DNA of 64,000 bases, from contig NZ_JAGEPF010000028.1 in assembly GCF_017573465.1 (NCBI RefSeq), positions 62,001-126,000 of the forward strand, written 5' to 3'. The first letter of the stretch is position 1; each line of letters begins with the position of its first letter. The DNA comes from Actinomadura violacea. Lineage in GTDB: Bacteria > Actinomycetota > Actinomycetes > Streptosporangiales > Streptosporangiaceae. Position numbers and translations under genes: made by a program. Positions 15,268 through 24,191 of this stretch are shown one piece after another. A model generated the notes under the pieces. The model had not been told where the DNA came from and searched no databases. It saw only the letters and a list, made by a program, of their open reading frames with translations.

Positions 15268-17228
15268 ACGCCGTCGTTCGGGGATGGCGGCGGCTGCGGC
15301 CCGCGTCCCGGATCGCGCTGGGCGTGCTGCTGGTGATCGTCGTCGCGGCGCTCGCCGCGCCGCTGATCGCCCGGCACGACCCGCTGACCACCGGGATCGC
15401 GGGACAGGGACCGTCCGGCGCCCACTGGTTCGGCACCGACCGCGTCGGCCGCGACGTGTTCGCCCGCGTCCTGTTCGGGGCGCGCTGGTCGCTCGCGATC
15501 GGTCTCGGGGCCGCGTTCCTCGCACTGGGCGCCGGCGCGGTGCTCGGCTCGATCGCCGCCACCACGCACCGCGTCGTGGACGAGGTCGTGATGCGCTGCC
15601 TGGACGTTGTCATGGCGTTCCCGGCCGTTGCGCTCGCCGCCGTCCTGGTCACCGTGTTCGGCAAGAGCCTGCCGGTACTGATCTGCACGATCGCGTTCCT
15701 GTACGTCCCGCAGATCGCGCGGGTCGTGCGCGGCAACGTGCTGTCGCAGTACGGCGAGGACTACGTGGCGGCCGAACGCGTCCTCGGTGCCCGGCGCGGC
15801 CACATCCTGTGGCGGCACGTCCTGATCAACTGCGCGGCGCCGATCCTGGTGTTCGTCACGATCGTCGTCGCCAACGCGATCGTCTTCGAGGCGAGCCTGT
15901 CGTTCGTCGGCGCCGGGGTTCAGGATCCCGACCCGTCCTGGGGCAGCGTGATCGCCTACGGCAAGACGCTGGTGCTCGCCGGCGGCTGGTGGGCGACGTT
16001 CTTCCCCGGCCTGTTCATCCTGGTCACGGTGCTGGTGCTGAACGTCCTGTCCGAGGGCGTGTCGGACGCGTGGGCGGCCCCCGCAGGCCGGGCCGACACC
16101 GACGCCGGCAAAGAGCCCGGCGCCGAGCCCGTGCCCGTGGCCGTCGCCCGGTCGGCCGCGGTCTCGGCGCCGTCCGCCGCCCGCGTGGACGGCGACCTGC
16201 GCGAGGCCGGACGCCGCCTCGCCGGCCGCGCCCGCCCCCTCCCTGGAGGCGAACCGCTGCTGCGCGTCGACGACCTCACCATCGGCTTCCCCGGACGCTA
16301 CGGAGACGTCGACGTCGTCGACCGGGTGTCCCTCGAAGTGCGGCCCGGCGAGGTCGTCGGGCTCGTCGGCGAGTCCGGCTGCGGCAAGAGCCTCACCAGC
16401 CTCGCGATCATGGGGCTGGAGCCGCGCGGCGCCGCGATCGGCGGGCGGCTGCTGTTCGACGGCCGCGACCTGCGCACCATGCCCGCCAAGGAGCGCCGCG
16501 CGCTGCTCGGCCACGACATGGCGATGATCTACCAGGACGCGCTGTCCTCCCTGAACCCGGCGATGACGATCCGCGCCCAGCTCCGTCAGCTCACCCGCCG
16601 CGGCGGCACCCGTACCCCCGCCGAGCTGCTCGAACTCGTCGGCCTCGACCCCGGGCGGACGCTGCGCTCCTACCCGCACGAGCTGTCGGGCGGGCAGCGG
16701 CAGCGGGTGCTGATCGCCATGGCGCTGTCCCGCGACCCGAAGCTCGTCGTCGCCGACGAGCCGACCACCGCGCTCGACGTCACCGTCCAGGCCGCCGTCA
16801 TGCGGCTGCTGCTGCGGCTGCGCGCCGAACTCGGGTTCGCGCTGATCCTCGTCTCGCATGACCTCGCGCTCGTCGCCGACGTCACCGACCGCGTCGTGGT
16901 CATGTACGGCGGGCAGGTCGCCGAGGCCGGCGTCACCTCCGAGCTCGTCGGTGCGTCCCGGCACCACTACGCGCGCGGCCTGCTCGGCGCGGTCGTGTCG
17001 CTGGAGGCCGCCGGGGAGCGGCCCGTGCAGATCCCCGGCGTCGTGCCCTCGCCCGCGCACTTCCCGGCGGGCTGCCGGTTCGCCGACCGGTGCGCCGCCG
17101 CCACCGAGGTGTGCGCGACGACCCGTCCGGAGGCGTCCGGCGAGCCGCGCCGGCACGCGTTCGCCTGCCACCACCCGATCGGCGCGGCCGACGCGCCCCT
17201 CACCGCCAAGGCGGGAGAACCGCGATGA
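15264..17228 (+). CDS. Fused ABC transporter permease (DppC-like) and ATP-binding protein (DppD-like)
   Basis: One 654-residue chain joins a DppC-type permease (residues 1-272, five or six helices, EAA loop DYVAAERVLGARRGHILWRH) to a full ABC ATPase (from about residue 332) by an Ala/Pro/Arg-rich linker. The ATPase has Walker A GESGCGKS (near 368), signature LSGGQRQRV, Walker B VVADEPTT and the oligopeptide-type C-terminal cysteine region (CRFADRCAAATEVC). Permease and ATPase are usually separate genes. It overlaps both neighbours by ATGA and works with the second ATPase next door as a heterodimeric motor. Confidence 0.92.
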   Translation: MNAVVRGWRRLRPASRIALGVLLVIVVAALAAPLIARHDPLTTGIAGQGPSGAHWFGTDRVGRDVFARVLFGARWSLAIGLGAAFLALGAGAVLGSIAATTHRVVDEVVMRCLDVVMAFPAVALAAVLVTVFGKSLPVLICTIAFLYVPQIARVVRGNVLSQYGEDYVAAERVLGARRGHILWRHVLINCAAPILVFVTIVVANAIVFEASLSFVGAGVQDPDPSWGSVIAYGKTLVLAGGWWATFFPGLFILVTVLVLNVLSEGVSDAWAAPAGRADTDAGKEPGAEPVPVAVARSAAVSAPSAARVDGDLREAGRRLAGRARPLPGGEPLLRVDDLTIGFPGRYGDVDVVDRVSLEVRPGEVVGLVGESGCGKSLTSLAIMGLEPRGAAIGGRLLFDGRDLRTMPAKERRALLGHDMAMIYQDALSSLNPAMTIRAQLRQLTRRGGTRTPAELLELVGLDPGRTLRSYPHELSGGQRQRVLIAMALSRDPKLVVADEPTTALDVTVQAAVMRLLLRLRAELGFALILVSHDLALVADVTDRVVVMYGGQVAEAGVTSELVGASRHHYARGLLGAVVSLEAAGERPVQIPGVVPSPAHFPAGCRFADRCAAATEVCATTRPEASGEPRRHAFACHHPIGAADAPLTAKAGEPR

Positions 17229-18241
17229 CCACACCCGTCATGGAACTGCGCGGCGTGCACGTCCGGCTGCCCGTGCGCGGCGGCAACCCGCTCCGCCGGG
17301 ACGTGGTGCACGCGCTGACCGGCGCGGACCTCGCCATCGCGCGCGGCGAGACCGTCGGGATCGTCGGCGAGTCCGGCTGCGGCAAGTCCACGCTCGCGAA
17401 GGTGCTGGTCGGGCTGACCAGGCCGACCGAGGGCACGGTGCTGTTCGAGGGCGACGACCTCGGCGCTCTGAAGTCCCGCGAGCGGTCCGCGCGGCTCGGC
17501 GCGTCCGTCGGGATGGTCTTCCAGGACCCGGCGACCGCGCTGAACCGGCGGCTGCCCGTCCGGGCGATCCTGCGCGACCCGCTCGACGTGCACCGGCGCG
17601 GCGCCCCCGCCGAACGCGACGCCCGCGTCCGGGAGCTGATGTCGCTGGTCGGACTGCCGCCGCACCTCGCCGAGGCGCTGCCCGGGCAACTGTCGGGCGG
17701 GCAGCGCCAGCGCGTCGCCATCGCCCGCGCGCTCGCGCTCGAACCGTCGCTGCTGGTCGCCGACGAACCGACGTCCGCGCTGGACGTGTCGGTCCGCGCG
17801 CAGATCCTCAACCTGATGCTCGACCTCAAGGACCGGCTCGGACTGTCGATGGTGTTCGTCTCGCACGACATCCAGACCGTCCGGCGCATGTCCGACCGGG
17901 TCGTCACCATGTACCTCGGCCGCATCGTCGAGGACGCCCCGGCCGCCGTCGTCGCGCGCGGCGGCACCCGGCACCCGTACACGCGGGCGCTGCTGTCGGC
18001 CACGCCGAGCCTTCTCGACCCGATGGAGCCGATCAGGCTGGACGGGCCCGTCCCGTCCGCCGTCCACCCGCCGAGCGGATGCCCGTTCCGCACCCGCTGC
18101 TGGCGCGCCACCGACGAGTGCGGCGCGGCGATGCCCGGCTTCACCCCGGCCGGCGACGCCGGGCACGCCCACCGCTGCCTGCACCCCGTCACCGACCCGT
18201 CCGACCTCGCCCTTTCCCCCGTTTCCCAGGAGATCCCGTGA
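17225..18241 (+). CDS. ABC transporter ATP-binding protein, DppF/OppF family
   Basis: The 338-residue ATPase has Walker A GESGCGKST (near residue 52), Q-loop VFQDP, signature LSGGQRQRVAIARAL, Walker B LLVADEPTSALD and the oligopeptide C-terminal extension with cysteines (CPFRTRCWRATDECG), which can hold an iron-sulfur or metal site in this subfamily. ATG 17225 overlaps the previous TGA. It completes a five-component importer with two ATPase domains and two permease domains. It is followed, again by GTGA overlap, by the catabolic aldolase. Confidence 0.92.
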   Translation: MTTPVMELRGVHVRLPVRGGNPLRRDVVHALTGADLAIARGETVGIVGESGCGKSTLAKVLVGLTRPTEGTVLFEGDDLGALKSRERSARLGASVGMVFQDPATALNRRLPVRAILRDPLDVHRRGAPAERDARVRELMSLVGLPPHLAEALPGQLSGGQRQRVAIARALALEPSLLVADEPTSALDVSVRAQILNLMLDLKDRLGLSMVFVSHDIQTVRRMSDRVVTMYLGRIVEDAPAAVVARGGTRHPYTRALLSATPSLLDPMEPIRLDGPVPSAVHPPSGCPFRTRCWRATDECGAAMPGFTPAGDAGHAHRCLHPVTDPSDLALSPVSQEIP

Positions 18242-19179
18242 CCGCCGCTCCCACCGCACCGCCCCTCGGAGGCGTCGTCCCCCCGGTCTGCACGCCGCTG
18301 ACCCCCGACCTGGACGTCGACGCCGCGTCCCTCGAACGGCTCGTGGACCATCTCGTCGGCGCCGGCGTGGACGGGCTGTTCGTGCTCGGCTCCACCAGCG
18401 AGGTCGCGTTCCTGCCCGACGCGCACCGCCGCACGGTGCTGGAGACGGTGGTCAAGCACGTCGCCGGGCAGGTCCCGGTGCTCGCCGGCGCGATCGACAT
18501 GACCACGCTGCGGGTCATCGAGCACGCCCGCGCCGCCGCCGAGCTCGGCTGCGACGGCGTCGTCGCGACCGCGCCGTTCTACACCCGCACCCATCCCGCG
18601 GAGATCGAGGCGCACCTGCGCCGCGTCGCCGCCGCCGTCCCGGTCCCCGTCTACGCCTACGACCTGCCGGTCTCGGTGCACTCCAAGCTGGACGCGGCGA
18701 TGCTGCTGCGCCTGGCGGACGAGGGCGTGCTCGCCGGCGTGAAGGACTCCAGCGGCGACGAGGGCGGGCTGCGCTCCCTGCTCGTCGCGCTCCGCGACGC
18801 CGGGACCGGCGGGTTCAGCGTGCTGACCGGCTCCGAGCTCACCGTCGACTCGGCGCTCGCGATGGGCGCGCACGGCGTCGTCCCCGGCCTCGGCAACGTC
18901 GATCCCGGCGGGTACGTCCGGCTCTACCGGCTGTGCCGCGAGGGCCGCTGGGACGAGGCGCGCGCCGAGCAGGAGCGGCTGCTGCGCCTGTTCGACATCG
19001 TCAACGCGGGCGGCACCGCCCGGATGGGGCGCGGCTCGTCGGCGCTCGGCTCGTTCAAGGCGGCCCTGCACCTGCGCGGCGTCATCGACTGCCCGGTCAC
19101 CGCGCCGCCGCAGATCCAGCTGGACGCGGGCGAGACCGAGCACGTCCGCCGCACGCTTGCCGCCGCCGGACTGCTGTGA
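18238..19179 (+). CDS. nanA: DapA/NanA family aldolase, probable N-acetylneuraminate lyase
   Basis: The 313-residue TIM-barrel aldolase shows the carboxylate-binding GSTSE loop (residues 51-55), Tyr141 (YAYDLP) and the Schiff-base Lys169 (GVKDSSGD). Dihydrodipicolinate synthases share these residues, so function rests on context: it lies between a family 5 importer and genes for a ROK kinase and NanE. As NanA it would split Neu5Ac into ManNAc and pyruvate in the cytoplasm. GTG 18238 overlaps the previous stop (GTGA). The loop is GSTSE rather than GTTGE of DapA, which favours a non-lysine role. Confidence 0.82.
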   Translation: MTAAPTAPPLGGVVPPVCTPLTPDLDVDAASLERLVDHLVGAGVDGLFVLGSTSEVAFLPDAHRRTVLETVVKHVAGQVPVLAGAIDMTTLRVIEHARAAAELGCDGVVATAPFYTRTHPAEIEAHLRRVAAAVPVPVYAYDLPVSVHSKLDAAMLLRLADEGVLAGVKDSSGDEGGLRSLLVALRDAGTGGFSVLTGSELTVDSALAMGAHGVVPGLGNVDPGGYVRLYRLCREGRWDEARAEQERLLRLFDIVNAGGTARMGRGSSALGSFKAALHLRGVIDCPVTAPPQIQLDAGETEHVRRTLAAAGLL

Positions 19180-20036
19180 GCGAGGGGACCCTCGCCGCCC
19201 TCGACATCGGCGGCACCAAGATCGCGGCGGCGCTGGCCGACCCGGATGGAACGGTCCTTTGCCGCGGCCGGGTCCCCACGCCGGCCGGGGGAGGGGACGC
19301 CGTCCTCGCGGCGGCGGCCGCCCTCCTCACCGGACTCGCCGGCCCCGGCGGGCTCGCCGGCCGGGGCGTCCGGGCGGTCGGCGTCGGAGCACCCGGAGTG
19401 ATCGACGCCGCGACCGGACGCGTCGCCTCCGCCACCGGCGTCCTGCCCGGCTGGGCCGGGACGGCCGTGCGGGACGTGCTCTCCGCGACGACCGGGCTGC
19501 CCGTCGCCGTGGTCAACGACGTCCGGGCCATGGCCTACGGGGAGGCCCGGGCCGGCGCCGGGACCGGGTACCACCGCGTCCTGCACGTATCGGTCGGGAC
19601 CGGCGTCGGCGGCGCGCTCACCACCGGCGGCGACCTCGACCACGGCGCGCACGGCACCGCCGGGGAACTGGCGCACCTGCTCGTCCCCGAACAGGGGCCG
19701 GTGCCGTGCGGCTGCGGCCGGCGCGACCACCTGGAGGCCGTCGCGTCCGGCCCCGCCATCGCCGCCACCGGCGACGCGCCGCGCGCCGGCGCGCTGCTGG
19801 GTCGTGCGCTGGCGGGGCTGCTCGCCGTCGTGGACCCCGACGCCGTCGTGATCGGCGGCGGCGTCGCGCAGATCGGCCCGCCCTACCTGGACGCCGTCGC
19901 CGCCGCGTTCCGGGACGAGGCGCTCCCGCCGCTGCGCGCGACCCCGATCGTCCCCGCCCGGCTCGGCACGGACGCGCCGCTGGTCGGCGCCGCCCTGCTC
20001 GCCGCGTCCGCACCACCGCCAGGGAGCGCCCGTTGA
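19176..20036 (+). CDS. nanK: ROK family sugar kinase, probable N-acetylmannosamine kinase
   Basis: The 286-residue ROK kinase has the phosphate loop DIGGTKIAAAL (residues 9-19), a catalytic Asp in VVNDVRAMAYGE, VSVGTGVGGAL, HGTAGELAHL and the zinc motif CGCGRRDHLEAVASG (a shortened form of CxCGxxGCxE; only two of the usual three cysteines remain). It would phosphorylate ManNAc at O6. GTG 19176 overlaps the previous TGA. The reduced cysteine motif is a mild oddity; the zinc site may use another ligand. Confidence 0.82.
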   Translation: MSEGTLAALDIGGTKIAAALADPDGTVLCRGRVPTPAGGGDAVLAAAAALLTGLAGPGGLAGRGVRAVGVGAPGVIDAATGRVASATGVLPGWAGTAVRDVLSATTGLPVAVVNDVRAMAYGEARAGAGTGYHRVLHVSVGTGVGGALTTGGDLDHGAHGTAGELAHLLVPEQGPVPCGCGRRDHLEAVASGPAIAATGDAPRAGALLGRALAGLLAVVDPDAVVIGGGVAQIGPPYLDAVAAAFRDEALPPLRATPIVPARLGTDAPLVGAALLAASAPPPGSAR

Positions 20037-20719
20037 ACGCCGAGACCTTCGCCGCCGCCGTCGCGGGACGGCTCATCGTGTCCTGCCAGGCCCCGGACGG
20101 GCACCCGCTGCGCGACACGGGCGCGCTCGTCCGGATGGCCGAGGCCGCCGCCGGGGGAGGGGCCGCCGCGATCCGCTGCGGCGGGGTCGGTGGGACACCC
20201 GACGTCGCCGCCATCGCCGCCGCCGTGGAGGTCCCGGTCATCGGCCTCACCAAGGACGGCACCGACGGCGTGTTCATCACCCCGACCGTCGAGGCCGCCC
20301 GCGCCGTCGTCCGGGCGGGCGCACAGGTCGTGGCGGCCGACGCCACGTTGCGCCCGCGCCCGGACGGCCGCCCGCTCACCGAGACGATCAAGGCCGTGCA
20401 CGAGGAGGGCGCGCTGTTCATGGCGGACGTCGCGGCCCTGGACGAGGGCGTCGCCGCCGCCGAGGCGGGCGCCGACCTGGTCGCCACGACCCTCGCCGGC
20501 TACACCGTCCCCGGCACGCCGCCGGACGGCCCCGACCTCGGCCTCGTCCGGGCGCTGCGCGATCGGCTCCCCGACGCGCTGATCGTCGCCGAGGGCCGGT
20601 ACCACTCGCCGGCATCGGCCGCCGCGGCGATCGAGGCGGGCGCGACCTGCGTGGTCGTCGGCACGGCGATCACCGACCCGCGCTGGATCACCGCCTGTTT
20701 CGCCGCCGCCCTGCGTTGA
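20033..20719 (+). CDS. nanE: N-acetylmannosamine-6-phosphate 2-epimerase
   Basis: The 228-residue TIM-barrel matches NanE: the N-terminal LIVSCQAPDGHPLRDTG (variant of the CQALxxxPL motif), IRCGGV, PVIGLTKDG, ATLRPRPDG (ADATxRxRP), EEGALFMADV, GADLVATTLAGYT and VVGTAITDP phosphate loop. It converts ManNAc-6-P to GlcNAc-6-P. The start is TTG at 20033, overlapping the kinase stop, with AGGGAG upstream. The next steps (NagA deacetylase, NagB deaminase) are not in this window and must be elsewhere. It is the last gene of the operon. Confidence 0.92.
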   Translation: MNAETFAAAVAGRLIVSCQAPDGHPLRDTGALVRMAEAAAGGGAAAIRCGGVGGTPDVAAIAAAVEVPVIGLTKDGTDGVFITPTVEAARAVVRAGAQVVAADATLRPRPDGRPLTETIKAVHEEGALFMADVAALDEGVAAAEAGADLVATTLAGYTVPGTPPDGPDLGLVRALRDRLPDALIVAEGRYHSPASAAAAIEAGATCVVVGTAITDPRWITACFAAALR

Positions 20720-20758
20720 GCGCCGGCGGCCGGATGAGGGCGGCACGCCGCCGCTCAA
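20716..20758. terminator. Bidirectional terminator overlapping both stop codons
   Basis: TTGAGCG (20716-20722) pairs with CGCTCAA (20752-20758), continuing with a second G+C block on each side. The outer arms contain the TGA of nanE and the TGA of the convergent esterase, so one hairpin ends both transcripts. Confidence 0.65.
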
Positions 20759-21705
20759 CGAGAGGACAGGAGGGTGCGGAGGTCGGCGGCGGCTTGGCGG
20801 GCCGCCTGGCCCGCGGTCGCGGAGACACCACCGAGTCCGAAGAAGCCGTGGTTGAGCGTCGGCCACTCGCGGTGGACGACCGGTACGCCTGCGGTGTTCA
20901 GCGCGGCGGCGTAGGCGTTGCCCTCGTCCCGCAGCGGGTCGAAGCCGCCGGTGTGGATCGCCGCGGGCGCCACGCCGGACAGGTCCGCGGCGCGCAGCGG
21001 CGACACCCGCCAGTCGTCACCGCGGCCGGGGGGATCGTAAAGCTCGGTGAACCACCGCATCCCGGCCATCGTCAGCCCGTAGCCCTCGGCGCGTTCGGCA
21101 CGCGACGGGTAGAGCGCGTTCACGTGCGGATCGGCGTATCCTCCGGTCACGTCGGTGACCGGCACGACCAGCAGCTGGCCCGCGAGCGGCACGCCCCGAT
21201 CGCGGCAGGCGAGCGCGACGGACGCGGCGAGCTGGCCGCCCGCGCTGTCGCCCGCCACGGCGAACGGCCCGGGACGGGTCTCCGCGAGGTGCAGGGTCGC
21301 GGCGAGGCAGTCGTCGAACGCGGCCGGGAACGGGTGCCCGGGCGCGAGCCGGTAGTCCACGCCGATCACCGCCGCGCCGGCCTCCACCGCGAGGCGGCGC
21401 ATGTGCTGCCGGTGCGTCCGCAGGTCGCCGGCGATCCATCCGCCGCCGTGGAAGAACACGACCGCGCCCTCGGCGGGACGCGGCGCCGGCTCGACGACGA
21501 GCACACGGACCGGCCCGGACGCGGTCTCCAGGACGGCGGCGTGCTCCGCGAACGGGACCGGCGGGTCGGGCAGCAGCGCGAGCGACCGCTCGTTCACGGC
21601 CAGCGAGTGGCGGCGCGCGCCCTCGACGGAGGTGTCCGCGGCGGTCGTGTCCGCGTCGCGGCGCCGCAGCCACTCGGCGATGGCGGGGTCGAAACCGGTG
21701 CTCAC
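20755..21705 (-). CDS. Alpha/beta hydrolase, HSL-type esterase; candidate member of the nan regulon
   Basis: The 316-residue enzyme is a hormone-sensitive-lipase-type esterase: oxyanion motif HGGGW (near residue 85), nucleophile GDSAGG (near 153), and acid/base residues in GFDPLRDEG and LNHGFFG. Start is GTG 21705 with GAGGGGG upstream. A perfect palindrome GTAGGACATCCTAC lies 22 bp before the start and nearly matches the operator of the nan operon. This suggests co-regulation and perhaps removal of O-acetyl esters from sialic acids; the family also hydrolyses many small esters, so that substrate is only inference. Confidence 0.88.
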   Translation of the reverse strand: MSTGFDPAIAEWLRRRDADTTAADTSVEGARRHSLAVNERSLALLPDPPVPFAEHAAVLETASGPVRVLVVEPAPRPAEGAVVFFHGGGWIAGDLRTHRQHMRRLAVEAGAAVIGVDYRLAPGHPFPAAFDDCLAATLHLAETRPGPFAVAGDSAGGQLAASVALACRDRGVPLAGQLLVVPVTDVTGGYADPHVNALYPSRAERAEGYGLTMAGMRWFTELYDPPGRGDDWRVSPLRAADLSGVAPAAIHTGGFDPLRDEGNAYAAALNTAGVPVVHREWPTLNHGFFGLGGVSATAGQAARQAAADLRTLLSSR

Positions 21706-21726
21706 GGAAAGGCCCCCTCATGGGAC

Positions 21727-21740
21727 GTAGGACATCCTAC
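21727..21740. promoter_or_regulatory. Second copy of the NanR-type operator
   Basis: GTAGGACATCCTAC is a perfect palindrome 22 bp upstream of the esterase start. Its reverse complement GTAGGATGTCCTAC differs at one base from the site at 12605-12618 before the nan importer. Confidence 0.65.
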
Positions 21741-21891
21741 AGGGCGGGACCTTGGGAGCGGCATCGAGTTTCGGCACGACCGAGTCATACCGAGGTGCCA
21801 ACCGAATTCGGATACCGGTGTGGGACGCGGAACGAGCCGTCGGCACACCAGCCTGGAGACGCAATGCCCGCCAAGCGTCCGAGGAGTCGAG

Positions 21892-23160
21892 TTGCGTTTC
21901 CGCCGTTCCGCCCTGCCCGTCCTTCTGCTGGCCGTAACGGTCGCGGCGGGATGCCAGGAGAGCGCGACCCCATCGTCCGGCGGGAAGGCGTCGGCCGGTC
22001 GGCCGACCGTGGCCGGGCAGGTGGCGCTGCCCCCTCCGACCGGGCCGTACAAGGTCGGTACGACGTCCCTGCATCTGGTCGACCATGGCCGCCGTGACCC
22101 GTGGACGCCGTCGCGGGCCAGGGAGCTGATGGTCAGCGTCTGGTATCCCGCAAGCGCCTCGTCAGGGAAGAAGTACGTTCCGCAGATGACGGCGAAGGCC
22201 GCCGCGCATTTCGGTTCGAAGCAGGGCGCGGCGACGTCCAACCTCGGGATGCCGCCCGGCAAGGCGGACTGGGGCGCCGTGCGCACGCACGCCACGGCGG
22301 ACGCGCCCGTCGCCCGGAAGGCCGGACGGCTGCCCGTCGTCCTCTACTCGTCCGGACTCGCCGACCCGCGGACGTGGAACACCACTCTGGTGGAGGATCT
22401 GGCCAGCCGCGGCTACGCCGTGGTCACCATCGACCACACCGCTGAGGCTTCCGAGGTGGAGTTCCCCGGCGGGCGGCTCGTCACCGGCCGGTTGACCGAG
22501 GGCGGCCCGCCGAGTTCCCCCGCGGAGGTCACCGCACTGCTGAAGAAGACCATGAGCGCGCGGGTCGCCGACGCCCGGTTCGTCCTGGACCGGCTGCCGG
22601 GCATCAGCCGAGGCCGCTTCGGCGGAGCCTTCGACCTCGGCCGCGTGGGCATGGCGGGGCAGTCGGCCGGCGGGTTCACCGCCGCGCAGACGATGCACGA
22701 CGACCGGCGCGTCCGCGCGGGTGTCAACATGGACGGCCAGATGGACTACACCGGCGGCAAGCCTGACGGCAGCGAGCTCAGCACCGTCGCACGCGACGGC
22801 CTTGACCGTCCGCTGCTGCTCATGGGCACCGACGCGGAGGGCTCCGGTGACCACACCAAGCAGCCGTCCTGGAACGCCTTCTGGCGCAACACCCGCGGCT
22901 GGAAGGGCGACGTGACGATGACGGGCTCGCGGCACGCCACCTACACCGACGCCGAAGCGCTGCTCCCGCCGCTGGCCGAGCAGGGCATCGTCCCGCAGGG
23001 CGGCCTGACCGGCGCGGTCGGTACCGTCCGGCCCGCGCGCGCCATCGCGGCGGAACGCGCCTATGTCGCCTCGTTCTTCGACCGCTGGCTGCGCGGCCGG
23101 GACGACCACCTGCTGGACGGCGCGTCCCCCCGCTTCCCCGAGATGCGCTTCACCGCCTGA
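21892..23160 (+). CDS. Secreted lipoprotein alpha/beta hydrolase (PAF-acetylhydrolase/dienelactone-hydrolase-like)
   Basis: The 422-residue protein begins at TTG 21892 (GAGGAG ribosome site 5-6 nt upstream) with a lipoprotein signal (LPVLLLAVTVAAGCQES). The mature part is an alpha/beta hydrolase of the platelet-activating-factor acetylhydrolase type: LMVSVWYPA, LPVVLYSSGLADP, GYAVVTIDHT, nucleophile GMAGQSAGG (near residue 260), Asp in NMDGQMD and His in GSRHATYTD (near 345). It should act outside the membrane on esters. It stands alone; no co-transcribed partner is apparent. Confidence 0.85.
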   Translation: MRFRRSALPVLLLAVTVAAGCQESATPSSGGKASAGRPTVAGQVALPPPTGPYKVGTTSLHLVDHGRRDPWTPSRARELMVSVWYPASASSGKKYVPQMTAKAAAHFGSKQGAATSNLGMPPGKADWGAVRTHATADAPVARKAGRLPVVLYSSGLADPRTWNTTLVEDLASRGYAVVTIDHTAEASEVEFPGGRLVTGRLTEGGPPSSPAEVTALLKKTMSARVADARFVLDRLPGISRGRFGGAFDLGRVGMAGQSAGGFTAAQTMHDDRRVRAGVNMDGQMDYTGGKPDGSELSTVARDGLDRPLLLMGTDAEGSGDHTKQPSWNAFWRNTRGWKGDVTMTGSRHATYTDAEALLPPLAEQGIVPQGGLTGAVGTVRPARAIAAERAYVASFFDRWLRGRDDHLLDGASPRFPEMRFTA

Positions 23161-23372
23161 CAACCTCAACCGTCCGGGCGAGAGGGCCGTGAGAGAGGTG
23201 GAGCGGAAGCGGGTCACGGCCGTGGTCGGTGCCTTCGCTGGACGGCTTGCAGGCGGCAGGCCGTCCCGAGCGGTCAGGCGACGAGGGCGGTTGCGGGAAG
23301 ATCCGGCGGACGTTGACCGTGTTGTGCGCTCTGCGGGCTCTCAGGGTGGTCCGCAGGGTGCGGGCCGGGGGG

Positions 23373-24191
23373 TCAGGGGCGGTGGGTGGGGAGGACGGTG
23401 CGGGGGATCGGGCCTTTGTTGCGTTGCCCGCTCTGGGTCTCCTCCCAGGCGTGGGCGAGGATGCCGATGCTGCGGCTGAGGACGAACAGGCCGCGTGCGA
23501 GGGGGGCGGGGAAGCCGAGTTCGGCGTAGATGATGGCGGTGGCGCCGTCGATGTTCATCGGGACGGGCTTGTCGCGGCCTTCGGCGAGGAGGGCCTCCAG
23601 GGACTTGCCGGCGCGGAGATGGCGGCCGGGCACCACGCCGTCGCGGACGGCGTCCTCGACGAGGGCGAGGAGCGGGTCGCGGCGGGGGTCGCGGGGGTGG
23701 AAGCGGTGACCGAAGCCGGGCAGGTAGCGGGGCCAGTCCGCGATGGTCCGCTCGGCCGCCGTGCGCAGGTCCAGGCCGGTCGCTTCGCGCTGGAGCACGG
23801 CGTCCAGGAGCCGGACGCACTGCTCGCCCGCCCCGCCGTGCGCGTCTCCGAGGGTGTTGACGGCGCTGGCGACGGCGTTGTTGAGGCCGACGCCGCAGGT
23901 GGCGGCCATGCGGGCGATGGCGATGGAGGGGGCTTGTGGGCCGTGGTCGACGGCGGCGACGAGCGCCGCTTCGAGAAGCGCCGCCTGGCGGGCGGTGGGC
24001 AGGTCGCCGCGCAGCATCAGCCAGATCATGGGCGTCAGGCCCGTGGTGCCGATGAGGTCCTGGACGGGACGGCCGCGCAGTTCTATGACGCCGGGCTCCA
24101 TGCGGGATATGCCGGTCGCCCACCAGTCCGCGACGGCGCCCGTCGGGTCGATGTCGTTCATGGGAGCCTCCTGCGCTGGGCTGTCGGTCAT
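23373..24191 (-). CDS. Minimal citrate-synthase-fold protein, probable citryl-CoA lyase
   Basis: At 272 residues this is about 100-150 residues shorter than citrate synthase, yet all three catalytic residues are visible: His118 (GDAHGGAG), His162 (GFGHRFHP) and Asp215 (MNIDGATA). Short citrate-synthase homologues act as citryl-CoA lyases, splitting the CoA thioester to acetyl-CoA and a 2-oxoacid. Its ATG overlaps the stop of the CaiB-type CoA-transferase (ATGA at 24188-24191), so a two-step route is likely: CoA transfer to a tricarboxylate, then cleavage. Substrate identity is inference; the IclR gene upstream is the probable regulator. Confidence 0.8.
   Translation of the reverse strand: MTDSPAQEAPMNDIDPTGAVADWWATGISRMEPGVIELRGRPVQDLIGTTGLTPMIWLMLRGDLPTARQAALLEAALVAAVDHGPQAPSIAIARMAATCGVGLNNAVASAVNTLGDAHGGAGEQCVRLLDAVLQREATGLDLRTAAERTIADWPRYLPGFGHRFHPRDPRRDPLLALVEDAVRDGVVPGRHLRAGKSLEALLAEGRDKPVPMNIDGATAIIYAELGFPAPLARGLFVLSRSIGILAHAWEETQSGQRNKGPIPRTVLPTHRP

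Noticed and set aside
12583..17234. Very long minus-strand frames opposite the nan importer genes (up to about 980 codons)
   Set aside because: High-G+C codon bias leaves antisense frames open; they are rich in Arg/Gly/Asp/Val shadows and have no domains, while the plus strand encodes clear ABC proteins.
7251..21824. GATACCGGTA/GTG-like sequences at 7252 and 21811 as a shared operator
   Set aside because: Only the first is palindromic; the similarity is 10 bases and could be chance.
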